DNA from: Breznakia pachnodae
Lineage (GTDB): Bacteria; Bacillota_I; Bacilli_A; Erysipelotrichales; Erysipelotrichaceae
Assembly: GCF_030814225.1 (NCBI RefSeq)
Contig: NZ_JAUSUR010000002.1
Coordinates: forward strand, 248,001 to 312,000
Direction of reading: 5' to 3'
DNA: 64,000 nucleotides
This document shows, piece by piece, positions 52,701-61,118 of the stretch. The position numbers and the translations under genes are program-made. Within the stretch, counting starts at the first letter, position 1. Every line of letters starts with the position of its first letter. Below the pieces are notes generated by a model, which was not told the DNA's origin, did no database searches, and saw only the letters and a program-made list of their open reading frames with translations.

Positions 52701-55700
52701 TCCTCCACCTTTATTAGCATTTTGAATTGCTGTTAACTGTACTGTATCTACTGTAATATCTGATACAGATGTTCCAGTTGTTACTAAGAACGCTTGCACT
52801 TCTGATTTTGTAATAGCTGTTGCATCGCTTAATGATGATGCTTCATTATTTTCAAGAGTAAATCCTTTCGCAGTAATTGCCAGTTTATCTCCATCTGGGG
52901 TTGGTACTGGTTCTGGTGTACTTGTTCCTTTTACCACTACCTTCACTGTTGATGTAATCTCTACATTTTGTTCTTTTGCTGTATAAACTAAATCATAGAT
53001 TCCTCCTGATTTAGGAGCTTCATTAATCTTTGTAATATCTGTACTCTTTGCAGTGATATCCGTAATTGCTGTTTTCGCATTTACTAACCACGCTGCTACT
53101 TGTCCTTTTGTTTTAGAAGTAGCGTTATCTAATCCAGTAGCTTCACTATTTTCAAGAATAAATCCTTTCGCAGTGATTGCTAGTGTATCACCATCTGGCG
53201 TTGGTTTTGGATCTGGGGTCGTTGTCCCTTTCACCACTACTTTTACGGTAGTAGAGATTGTTACTCCTTGATCTTTCGCTGTATACGTAAGGTCAAAGAT
53301 TCCACCTTCTTTACTTGCTGCTTTAATTGAAGCTAACTGTGTTGCATCTACACTTAAATCAGTAATGTTTGTTCCTGCATTCACTAAGTAGGCACTTGCT
53401 TTTCCATTGGTAATTGCTCCTGTTGCATCTAAATTCTCTGCATCTGCATTTTCCAATGTAAATCCTGTTGCAGTAATTGCCAATGTATCTCCATCTGGTG
53501 TTGGTTCAGGTTCTGGAGTTGTAACTCCTCTTACTACTACTTTTACAGTTGTTGAAGTTGTAACTCCTTGGTTTGTCACACTATAAGTAAGACTATAGAT
53601 TCCTCCAGATACGCTTACATTATGAATTGCTGTTAATTGTGTTTGATCTACTGTAATACCAGTGACTGATGTTCCTGCATTCACTAACCAAGCACTTGCA
53701 TTACCATTTGTAATTGCAGAACCATCCGTTAATACTTTCGCCTCTATATTTGTAATTGTAAATCCTTGTGCACTGATTGCTAAACTATCTCCATCTGGTG
53801 TTGGTTTTGGTTCTGGTGTACTCGTACCTTTTACAACTACTTTTACGGTTGTCGATACTTCTTCACCTTGGTCTTTCGCAGTGAATGTTAAATCGTAAAC
53901 ACCTCCTGAAGCAGGTACTGCTTTGATTGCTGTAACATCACTTGCTTTCACTTCAATATCAGTGACTGATGTTCCTGCTTTTACTAAGATTGCACTTACT
54001 CCTGAGCTTGTTATTGCCGTTGTATCATTTAATGATTTTGCATCCGCATTTTCAAGTGTAAATCCATTCGCACTAATCGCTAATGTATCTCCATCTGGTG
54101 TTGGTATTGGATCTGGTGTGTTTGTACCTTTCACAACTACTTTTACTGTAGTTGAAATTGTCACATCCTGATCTTTTGCAGTATAAGTTAAATTATAAAT
54201 TCCGCCTCCTGCTGGTGCAGCTTTAATTGCTGCCAACTGTGTTGCATCTACACTGATATCTGTAATTGCTTTTCCTGATTCTACTAGAGTTGCACTTGCA
54301 CTTCCTTTGGTAATTGCTGTCGCATTATTAAGTACTAGAGCTTCTGCACGTTCTAAGGTAAATCCTTCTGCTGTAATAGCCAGTTCATCTCCATCTGGTG
54401 TTGGTACTGGTGTTGGAGTTGTTGTACCCTTTACTACTACTTTTACGGTTGTTGAAGTTGTTACATCTTGATCCTTTGCAGTAAATGTTAAATCATAGAA
54501 TCCCCCAGTTGCTGGTGCTGCTTTAATTGCTGCTAATTGTGTCGCGTCCACACTAATATCAGTAACTGATGTTTTTGCGCCTACTAAGTATGCTGCTACA
54601 TTTGAACTTGTTTTCGCCGTTGTATCATTTAATGATTTCGCATCTGCATTTTCTACTGTAAATCCATTCGCAGTAATCGCTAATGTATCTCCATCTGGTG
54701 TTGGTTTTGGATCTGGTGTTGTAATTCCTTTTACCACTACTTTTACTGTTGTTGAAATTGTAACTCCCTGATCTTCTGCTGTATACGTTAAATCGTAAAT
54801 TCCACCAGCTTGGTTTGTGTTTTTAATTGCTGTTAATTGTGTTGCATCGATACTAATATTTGTAATTTCTTTTCCTGATTCTACTAAGGTAGCACTTGCT
54901 TTTCCTTTTGTAATTGCTATAGTTGAATCCAATCCTTTTGCATCTGCGTTATCTAATGTAAATCCACTTGCGCTAATTGCTAATGTATCTCCATCAGGAG
55001 TTGGTTTCGGTGTTGGTGTACTTGTTCCTTTTACTACTACTTTTACTGTTGTAGATACCGTTTTGCTATCTTTTGTAACTGTAAAGGTAAGATCATAGAT
55101 TCCACCACCTACTGTTGCATCCTGTATCGCTCTTAGTTGAGATGCTTTGATTGTTACATCACTTGTGATATCAGTATATCCAGTAATGTTGTTTTCTCCA
55201 TCTACTGTTTTTTGATATGCACCTACTCCTGCATGTGTACTATTCTTAACGATTGTTTCCGTCAAATCTTTTGCGTCTGCATTTTCCACTGTAAATCCTT
55301 TTGCATCAATAGTAAGTGTACTTGTATCATCTTGTTTCGCGTTAGGTGACTTAATTAATACACTAACTGTTTTACTTCCAGTTTTACTATTTGCATCAGT
55401 TGCTGTATAAGTTACAGAATATAATCCTGCTTTTGAGAAGTCATTACTTGGTCCTGTGATTTCAGCTTTGATTTTATTTACTCCACCTGTCGCATCTGCT
55501 GGTCCACTAATCTCACGTTGATCTGCATCACCTACGGTTGCTGGTGCTTCTTGCCAAGTTGCATTTGGATTATTTAATACGCTTGCCATAATCCCTGTAT
55601 CACCAAGTGTGTACTCTTGAGCGTTTGCGATTACTGTTGGTGCTTCATGTACCTTTACTAATCGCTTCACTGTACTAGAAGAGTTGGTAGCGATATCGGT

Positions 55701-58700
55701 TACTTTATACGTTACTTCATAGGTACCTGCTGTTTTATATTTGTTATCATCTGTAATGTCAATGTTTTGAGTTACTTCTGTGTTTCCCAAGTTTCCTGTT
55801 ACTAACGCAATTGGTGTACCACTTTCATTAGTAGCAGTTACTCCACTCATCAAATCAACAGTATCTCCTACATACTTTGTAAGGTCTGATGTGATGATAT
55901 TTGGTCCATAACTTACCACTGCTTTTACTACTAAACGTTCTCCACTAGCTACTGTTGGTACTGCTTTATCTTTCAATTCTGCATTCGTAATTACATCTCC
56001 TAGTTTCGTAGCTGTACCACTTCCATTTACTGTATATAATTGCCATCCGATAAATGTCATTCCTTCTGGCAGTGCTACGTTTGGTGTTACTGAGAATGTT
56101 TCTTGAGGGAAGGTGTTATTTACTAATGTACCATTATATTCAATTTGATTTCCTGATACTACCATTCTTGCTTTTCCATCTAATGAAATATCATTCTTCA
56201 CTCGATCTTCAAACTCATATGTTGTATCAATTTTAGAAATCAAACCAATTCCTACATTTTCATAGGTTTCGCTATCCCCTGCTTTTATGACCATACCTTC
56301 ATACTTACCTTCTGTATGGTTAACATTTGCAGTTACATTACTTCCTGTGATGGTACTCGTACTTGCAGTTGTTTTTGAGAAGTGATAGTTTGAATTATCA
56401 CTATTAATCGCACTTATAGAATACTCTCCTTCTTTCAACTGTTCGATGGAATAAGTACCATCACTTGCGACAGTTAATGTAGTTGTCGATATCTTTCCAT
56501 CTTTTTCAGTTAGGTTAACCGTTATATTACCACCAGTATAAATAGCATCGCCTGCATCATATTTTCCATTTGCGTTATTATCATAGAATACTAATCCACT
56601 GATTTCTCCGATGGATGGACTGGCTGCTAATACTGATCCTACTACCCATGATTGAGTAGAAGCTCCTAAAGCTAACGCACTTGAGTACGTTCTCCAATAA
56701 CTGATTTCATCTACTGGTGAATCCGAAGCTACTTCTAATTCAAATTTGAATGAACCAGAATCTCCTGATCCGATTGCACTATTTACGACAAATTTCACGA
56801 ATACTACATCCTCTAAATTACTTGAAACTTCAGAATAAGATTTCCATGTACCACCTGTAGGTATGAATGGTTCCCAACTGGTACTTCCATCATTTGTGGT
56901 TGTATTTACACTACCTCCAGTTGCATATAAAGTCGTAAATCCTGGAACTGTTATTTCACCTGTTAGATTCGCACTCCAAGTAAACGGAGATGAGTCAGGA
57001 TTATTGATTGCATCTGTGAGTGCTTTATTATTGAAATACTTACCATAATCTTTCCCTTCTTTAGGGATTGGGAAATAGATACTAGCTGAACTGAATGTAT
57101 TTGGTGCATTATTAAAGTATGAAATCTCTATTTCTGCATTCTTCGTTCTAGACAATCCTGCAATTGAACTTTCTGTACCGTCATAAGTAGAAAAATCATT
57201 ACCTGAACCTTTTACACGAATACCAGAAGATATTTGAAGTTCTGGTAATTTTACTACTGTGATTTTTTGGGTTGTATTTGGTGCCATTAAGTTATTACCA
57301 GTAGAGGTAATTCCAAAATCATCTGTACGAATGTAATTTTCGTAACCATCATATCCAACAAAATTCCCTTTTCCTTCAGCCATTACTATATCTCTTAAAG
57401 GAATTGCTGCAGTTCCTTGATTATTAACTGATACTTTTAAATTAAAATTAACTTGTAGTTGTGTATTAGCATGATATGCGCCTGTACCATTTTTAGATTG
57501 CACTCCTGCCATAACTGTGTAATCTTCATTAAATGAATATTTATAAATGACTGTGCCATCAGGGTTAGTAGTCTTACTTGAAAGAGTTGCTTTTCCAGTT
57601 ACATCAGTAGTTCCAAAAGTAAGTTTTATACTTGTTTCATCCAATGAAAATCCTTCGGGTACTCGAATATATATATTTGGATCCTGAAGAAAGTCATCTG
57701 TTACTTTTTTTCCTCTATTATATGTATTTACATTTGAAGTAAAACTTGCATTTACAGGTATGGTGTCTCCTGGATAATAGGTAGCTGCAAATGTATTTGT
57801 TGAAACAGCAGCTGCATCTATTACACGACTCGTTGTCGTAGTAATAATTGAAGTAGATGAAACTCCATCAATCGTAAGGGTATGTTTTCCACCGCTACCA
57901 TTCTGAATGTTTCCATATGCTGCATATCCATTTGTTTCTGTTGCCCATGGACTACCACTATAATATAGTGATGGGCAGTTATCAATTACTCCTGTTATTT
58001 TCGTAATATACTCACCATCAGCTAAACCTAGTTTATCTGCATCTATAATGGAACCTATTCCATAAACAAAGTTTGTACTCTTCATATTTGCTACTGTATA
58101 TCCACTTGAATTACTCGTAGTGTATACTTTAACATTAGAAATCGTAGACCCTGTAGGTAATGCCAGTCTAGCAATACGAATTCCAAGACTACTATCAAAC
58201 ACCCATTCTAAAGATATATCTTTTTTATCAACAAATGATGGATTAGTAACATAATGATTACCTAAAAATTGATATCCATTCTCATATCCATTTAATGTAT
58301 AATCATATACATTTTGATTATATCCTATTAATTCTATTGGAATATCTTTATCAATAATGCTTGTAGTAAAAGTATTATTAACAACATAATAATCATTGTT
58401 TCCTATAAATTTAACAGACATTAGCGTTTTGAAAGCTGCAGTATTTTTTTTCACCCCATCTGTACCATAGATATCACCATCTAGTTTAAATAATGGTTGA
58501 CTAATATTTTCCACTCCACCCTTAACATTGAATTTTGTGTAAGTTACAGTAAGCGTTCTAGTTAATGGATTATCAGCATATGATATATTTGCTGCATTTC
58601 CAAATGATGTCTCGCCTTCCATACCTATGAATTCAGCACCTTCAGGATAGTTATAAGTTAACACTAGTTCATCTACCAAAATATCAAATGAATTTACTGC

Positions 58701-59867
58701 ACTATAGAAATATAAGAGTGCTCCATAGGGTTTAAAATCAGGAGAATATCCATTATCATCAATATATGTACTATCTTGTCTTCCACGTGCATGAAGATAC
58801 ATTGCATCAAGTGTCCCTTTAATATTTGCTTTTACCGTTTCTTCCAAAACCTCACTACCTGATGTTTGTTTTACTTTTAGGTTATCTAACAATTGTCCTG
58901 TTGATGTTCCTGTACTTGTAGTTCCTAATGCATCAGAAAATTCTTCTCTAGTATCTGAGTAATCATATAATTTCTTATCTATTCCTAATTGAAGTGTTAA
59001 TATAATTGTCTCTGCTTCAGAATTAAAAGTATATTTAACTTTTCCACTTTTCTTCGCTTCAGTATAATCAGTAGCGCTTACTGTCTTATACCCTGTTACT
59101 TTTTCACTACCAAAAGTACCACCATTTTGTGATGTTAGAGTACTTGTTTCCATTGCTTGTTGTACTTCTTCAGTAGTCGTCAGAATTGTTTCTCCATCCT
59201 GAGATGCTGTACCAGTCTTTGCAGAGTATCCAATTATCTGATATCCATCTGGAATATCTACTTCAATTTCTCTGGTTTTATTTGTTCCTTTTCCAGAGAA
59301 AACTGCCGTAATCTCTACCTTTTCCGTATCATAAAAATTCCAATCAACTTGTGATACATCTGACCAGTCTATATTGGCAGTATTATCTTTCTCAAACTCT
59401 ACCTTTAGACTATCACCACTTGGATTAGTTATTGTCCTTGGTTGTACTGCATCTACTTTATCAGTAGTTTTTTCTTCCTCTTTCTTTTCTTCAATCCCTA
59501 TCTGAGTAACTTCAACTTCTTTATTGTAAGTTAACTCTTCTTCCCCTTCTGAAGTTTTATCCATATAGTTAACTATAAATGTATATTTACCATTCTCATC
59601 AACTATATATGATGGATTGTTTTCGATATCCATGATCGATCCATCTGGATTTTGAATACTTTGGATTGTGTACTTTTCATCTATATTACTTGTATCCAAA
59701 GTAATTGTTGCTTGTGTATTGTCTTCGCTCATCGTTACTGTTTCGTTTATATCAAACTCTTCACTAGCTAATAAATCCATTGAATTTATTAGAGTTCCGA
59801 TACTTGCTAACGATATAAATAACGCTAAACTAAGTTTCCACAATTTTGTTAGTTTTGATTTTTTCAT
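49731..59867 (-). CDS. Giant 100-aa-repeat surface protein, cassette 3
   Basis: 3378-residue secreted protein. The start is set at 59867 after GAGGAGGGCAAG; an in-frame ATG 13 codons upstream lies in the -10 of its promoter. Signal peptide about 1-35, Glu-rich region and an Ig-like segment (VDENGKYTFIVNY), a large adhesin-like region, an SdrD_B/Cna-B-like module near residue 1090 (ISGLVFYDNNANGKYDAGD), bacterial Ig-type modules to about 1520, then about 18 repeats of roughly 100 residues (14 of them with PTPDGD) and the anchor NTGDTTN, a TM helix and KKRTNKN. It is the largest gene in the window. Its promoter matches the one of the cassette 3 sigma gene. Confidence 0.92.
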   Translation of the reverse strand: MKKSKLTKLWKLSLALFISLASIGTLINSMDLLASEEFDINETVTMSEDNTQATITLDTSNIDEKYTIQSIQNPDGSIMDIENNPSYIVDENGKYTFIVNYMDKTSEGEEELTYNKEVEVTQIGIEEKKEEEKTTDKVDAVQPRTITNPSGDSLKVEFEKDNTANIDWSDVSQVDWNFYDTEKVEITAVFSGKGTNKTREIEVDIPDGYQIIGYSAKTGTASQDGETILTTTEEVQQAMETSTLTSQNGGTFGSEKVTGYKTVSATDYTEAKKSGKVKYTFNSEAETIILTLQLGIDKKLYDYSDTREEFSDALGTTSTGTSTGQLLDNLKVKQTSGSEVLEETVKANIKGTLDAMYLHARGRQDSTYIDDNGYSPDFKPYGALLYFYSAVNSFDILVDELVLTYNYPEGAEFIGMEGETSFGNAANISYADNPLTRTLTVTYTKFNVKGGVENISQPLFKLDGDIYGTDGVKKNTAAFKTLMSVKFIGNNDYYVVNNTFTTSIIDKDIPIELIGYNQNVYDYTLNGYENGYQFLGNHYVTNPSFVDKKDISLEWVFDSSLGIRIARLALPTGSTISNVKVYTTSNSSGYTVANMKSTNFVYGIGSIIDADKLGLADGEYITKITGVIDNCPSLYYSGSPWATETNGYAAYGNIQNGSGGKHTLTIDGVSSTSIITTTTSRVIDAAAVSTNTFAATYYPGDTIPVNASFTSNVNTYNRGKKVTDDFLQDPNIYIRVPEGFSLDETSIKLTFGTTDVTGKATLSSKTTNPDGTVIYKYSFNEDYTVMAGVQSKNGTGAYHANTQLQVNFNLKVSVNNQGTAAIPLRDIVMAEGKGNFVGYDGYENYIRTDDFGITSTGNNLMAPNTTQKITVVKLPELQISSGIRVKGSGNDFSTYDGTESSIAGLSRTKNAEIEISYFNNAPNTFSSASIYFPIPKEGKDYGKYFNNKALTDAINNPDSSPFTWSANLTGEITVPGFTTLYATGGSVNTTTNDGSTSWEPFIPTGGTWKSYSEVSSNLEDVVFVKFVVNSAIGSGDSGSFKFELEVASDSPVDEISYWRTYSSALALGASTQSWVVGSVLAASPSIGEISGLVFYDNNANGKYDAGDAIYTGGNITVNLTEKDGKISTTTLTVASDGTYSIEQLKEGEYSISAINSDNSNYHFSKTTASTSTITGSNVTANVNHTEGKYEGMVIKAGDSETYENVGIGLISKIDTTYEFEDRVKNDISLDGKARMVVSGNQIEYNGTLVNNTFPQETFSVTPNVALPEGMTFIGWQLYTVNGSGTATKLGDVITNAELKDKAVPTVASGERLVVKAVVSYGPNIITSDLTKYVGDTVDLMSGVTATNESGTPIALVTGNLGNTEVTQNIDITDDNKYKTAGTYEVTYKVTDIATNSSSTVKRLVKVHEAPTVIANAQEYTLGDTGIMASVLNNPNATWQEAPATVGDADQREISGPADATGGVNKIKAEITGPSNDFSKAGLYSVTYTATDANSKTGSKTVSVLIKSPNAKQDDTSTLTIDAKGFTVENADAKDLTETIVKNSTHAGVGAYQKTVDGENNITGYTDITSDVTIKASQLRAIQDATVGGGIYDLTFTVTKDSKTVSTTVKVVVKGTSTPTPKPTPDGDTLAISASGFTLDNADAKGLDSTIAITKGKASATLVESGKEITNISIDATQLTAIKNTNQAGGIYDLTYTAEDQGVTISTTVKVVVKGITTPDPKPTPDGDTLAITANGFTVENADAKSLNDTTAKTSSNVAAYLVGAKTSVTDISVDATQLAAIKAAPATGGFYDLTFTAKDQDVTTSTTVKVVVKGTTTPTPVPTPDGDELAITAEGFTLERAEALVLNNATAITKGSASATLVESGKAITDISVDATQLAAIKAAPAGGGIYNLTYTAKDQDVTISTTVKVVVKGTNTPDPIPTPDGDTLAISANGFTLENADAKSLNDTTAITSSGVSAILVKAGTSVTDIEVKASDVTAIKAVPASGGVYDLTFTAKDQGEEVSTTVKVVVKGTSTPEPKPTPDGDSLAISAQGFTITNIEAKVLTDGSAITNGNASAWLVNAGTSVTGITVDQTQLTAIHNVSVSGGIYSLTYSVTNQGVTTSTTVKVVVRGVTTPEPEPTPDGDTLAITATGFTLENADAENLDATGAITNGKASAYLVNAGTNITDLSVDATQLASIKAASKEGGIFDLTYTAKDQGVTISTTVKVVVKGTTTPDPKPTPDGDTLAITAKGFILENSEATGLDNATSKTKGQVAAWLVNAKTAITDITAKSTDITKINEAPKSGGIYDLVYTAKEQNVEITSTVKVVVKGTSTPEPVPTPDGDKLAITAKGFTLENNEASSLSDATAITKSEVQAFLVTTGTSVSDITVDTVQLTAIQNANKGGGIYDLTFTAEDQGTTISTTVKVVVKGINTPDPKPTPDGDTLAITANGFTIENADAATLSDSDAITKSNVVAYLVDAKTSVSNISVKDSELAAIKTAPTSGGVYDLTYTAEDQGVKISTTVKVVVKGTSTPDPVPTPDGDTLAISAKGFTIENAEASKLTSSSAITNAETQAWLVKAGVSITDIRVDATQLEAIQKANEGGGIFDLTITAKDQDVEVSTTIKVVVKGINTPTPEPTPDGDTLAITAEGFTIENIDATTLSDSDAITKANVAAYLVEAKTSITDITVDSDELTAINNVGQNGGIYDLTFTAKEQDVEISTTVKVVVKGTTTPEPKPTPDGDELAISAEGFTLENKDAASLTSDLAITNANAMATLVKAGKEVSVSVDTAQLEAIQKAPVTGGIYDLTYTAEDQGVSISTTIKVVVKGTTTPDPKPTPDGDELAISAQGYTLENADATALSEADAITKGNVQASLVKAGTAITNIKVDTTQLAIINSVGTAGGIYDLTYTAEDQGVEISTTVKVVVKGTTTPEPKPTPDGDELTISAEGFELDYADAGSLTDKKAISEASAEAWLIKANSKVSNISVDQEQLKVIQSASKAGGVFELTFTAEDQGVSISTTVKVFVRPANGITSNNVTIDASGYIVSYEEAITLPEADSIAKGKAIAYEVIKDATGKIVDVKTIDVSVDSKQLNAIHSTSTDGGLFDLTYSATNGTDTANITVKVLVKPKYSVADEDTNVILGAEGFTLENSEAASLDATKAKASTNGNAQAYKVSYADGIVSGFTNISDKITVNKDDLKAIQEAPVTGGVYDLEFTVEDDGVTVTKTVKVIVLGTNTPPSVELPDGDELAISANDFTIENTVAATLDDVASIANANAQAWKVKEGLSIEVKVDETQLEAIKKAPATGGEYDLTFYAVYDSNARMEYRIETTIKVTVLPVGEKPSTAPTTPTSSVEPAGSGTNTGDTTNVMFYLSLLLLSSVYFVGKKRTNKN
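51091..55290 (-). repeat. Tandem 300-bp repeats of the giant gene
   Basis: The landmark CCATC(T/C)GGTGTTGG-type coding for PTPDGD recurs at 51094, 51394, 51691, 51991 and then every 300 bp to 54991: fourteen copies, twelve intervals of 300 and one of 297. The consensus is TPDGDTLAI.A.GFTLENADA, then DATQLAAIKAAP..GGIYDLTYTAKDQ and TTVKVVVKG. Divergent copies lie on both sides, to about 55,320 and 49,900. Confidence 0.95.
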
Positions 59868-59904
59868 CTTGCCCTCCTCAAAACATTTTGATTCTGTTTC
59901 ATTC

Positions 59905-59938
59905 ATTAGACCTGTGACTAAATTGAATCGTTCGAATT
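59905..59938 (-). promoter_or_regulatory. Cassette 3 ECF-like promoter of the giant gene
   Basis: On the minus strand AATTCGAACGA (59928-59938), 12 bases, ACAGGTCTAAT (59905-59915). Both 11-base elements are identical to those at 62425-62458 before the sigma gene. It overlaps the stop codon of the InlB-repeat gene; the leader is about 30 bases. Confidence 0.82.
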
Positions 59939-61117
59939 ATTTTTTATCTTTTTTTGATAAAACAGATAAATCAAAACTAATGCTTCTAAGAAAAGACTGA
60001 TTATTAGAATATATTTCCAGATACTTGTATCTTTTTCATCTAATTGCAGATATATAGTATCTTCATTTAAATATGATAGTTTTCCATCTTCTTCTAATTC
60101 TACAAAATATTCATCATTATCAATTGGATCCTGTTGTTTAATAACTGATTTAATCTCTTCATAATCAACATCTAAATGAATATCTTCTTCAATTGTTTCC
60201 TCTATTAACTCAGATAAAAAAGAAGGACTATTAATATAAACAATGTTTGTAATTGTATCTTTATAAACTGCATATACTTTTATGTTGTTGTTTACGTTAT
60301 CTAATAATCCAATCCATTCAACAAACTCTTTTCCTTCAATTTCAGGAGCATCAATAAAATAAGCTGCGTTATTATACTCAACTTTCTTTGTGGTGTAGAG
60401 TTTATCCTCAACATAATATTCAACTGTAAATGTTTTTGGTTGGTATACAGCATAATAGTTTGTGTCTTCTGTTACTTTATTTGAAACAAAATAAGTACCA
60501 CTTCCATCTTTACGTTCATTGAATCCAATTACGTTATATCCGATGATTTCATAATCAGGTGCTGTGATATATTCATTTTTCTTTGCATTGATAGAACTTA
60601 CTAACTCCCCTGATGCACCATAAAAATTCACAGTAAATTGTTGCTGCTTTGTTTCCTCTCCTTCAATGTAATATTTAAAACCAAAGGTTTGTACTTGTTC
60701 CTTGTTATTTTCATTTGTAGTTAAACGAATTGAACTTTTAAATTTACCTTTGTTATAGTCAATAGTTCCCTCAACATCTACAACTACTTTATCTGAAGTT
60801 ATTTTAATCCTTATTGATTCTTTATCTTCTACTTCTTTTCCATCTACTTTAATTGTTCCTGTTTGTTTAAATCCTGATAACTCATCAATTGCTAATTCTG
60901 CGTTTACTTCATTATCAGATGATAAGGTAAACTGTAATTTTACTTTTTCTCCATCATTAAGATTAAGAAGATCAGTATCTGAAACTTCTTTATAATTACT
61001 ATCTTCAAATACAAAAACACTACTAATACAAGTTATCTTTGTATCTGCAGCATCAATGTTAATATTCATACTAAATAATAGAAGTAAAAGGAGAGTAACA
61101 ATCCTTATTCTTTTCAT
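59918..61117 (-). CDS. InlB-repeat membrane-anchored protein, cassette 3
   Basis: 399-residue secreted protein, longer than its cassette 2 relative. Signal peptide about 1-24, a beta-rich domain of about 140 residues not found in the shorter protein (cohesin- or Ig-like pattern, LQFTLSSDNEVNAEL), an InlB-type repeat pair (YNVIGFNERKDGSGTYFVS, then IEGKEFVEWIGLL, residues about 165-290), an acidic linker and a C-terminal TM helix (ILIISLFLEALVLIYLFY) with KKIKNN. It starts directly after the sigma stop (GGGAGAAGAG in the sigma gene), so the two are translationally coupled. There is no sorting motif. The proposed role is a membrane partner of the sigma ectodomain; this is inference. Confidence 0.83.
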   Translation of the reverse strand: MKRIRIVTLLLLLLFSMNINIDAADTKITCISSVFVFEDSNYKEVSDTDLLNLNDGEKVKLQFTLSSDNEVNAELAIDELSGFKQTGTIKVDGKEVEDKESIRIKITSDKVVVDVEGTIDYNKGKFKSSIRLTTNENNKEQVQTFGFKYYIEGEETKQQQFTVNFYGASGELVSSINAKKNEYITAPDYEIIGYNVIGFNERKDGSGTYFVSNKVTEDTNYYAVYQPKTFTVEYYVEDKLYTTKKVEYNNAAYFIDAPEIEGKEFVEWIGLLDNVNNNIKVYAVYKDTITNIVYINSPSFLSELIEETIEEDIHLDVDYEEIKSVIKQQDPIDNDEYFVELEEDGKLSYLNEDTIYLQLDEKDTSIWKYILIISLFLEALVLIYLFYQKKIKNNSNDSI

Positions 61118-61118
61118 A

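Noticed and set aside
49731-55290. Many long open frames on the plus strand inside the giant genes
   Set aside because: They are antisense shadows of the strictly periodic coding repeats, recur with the same period, and have no ribosome sites.
51091-55290. Regular 300-bp repeats as a CRISPR-like array
   Set aside because: The repeats are coding in one frame, 300 bp long and continuous, with no spacer/repeat structure or cas genes.
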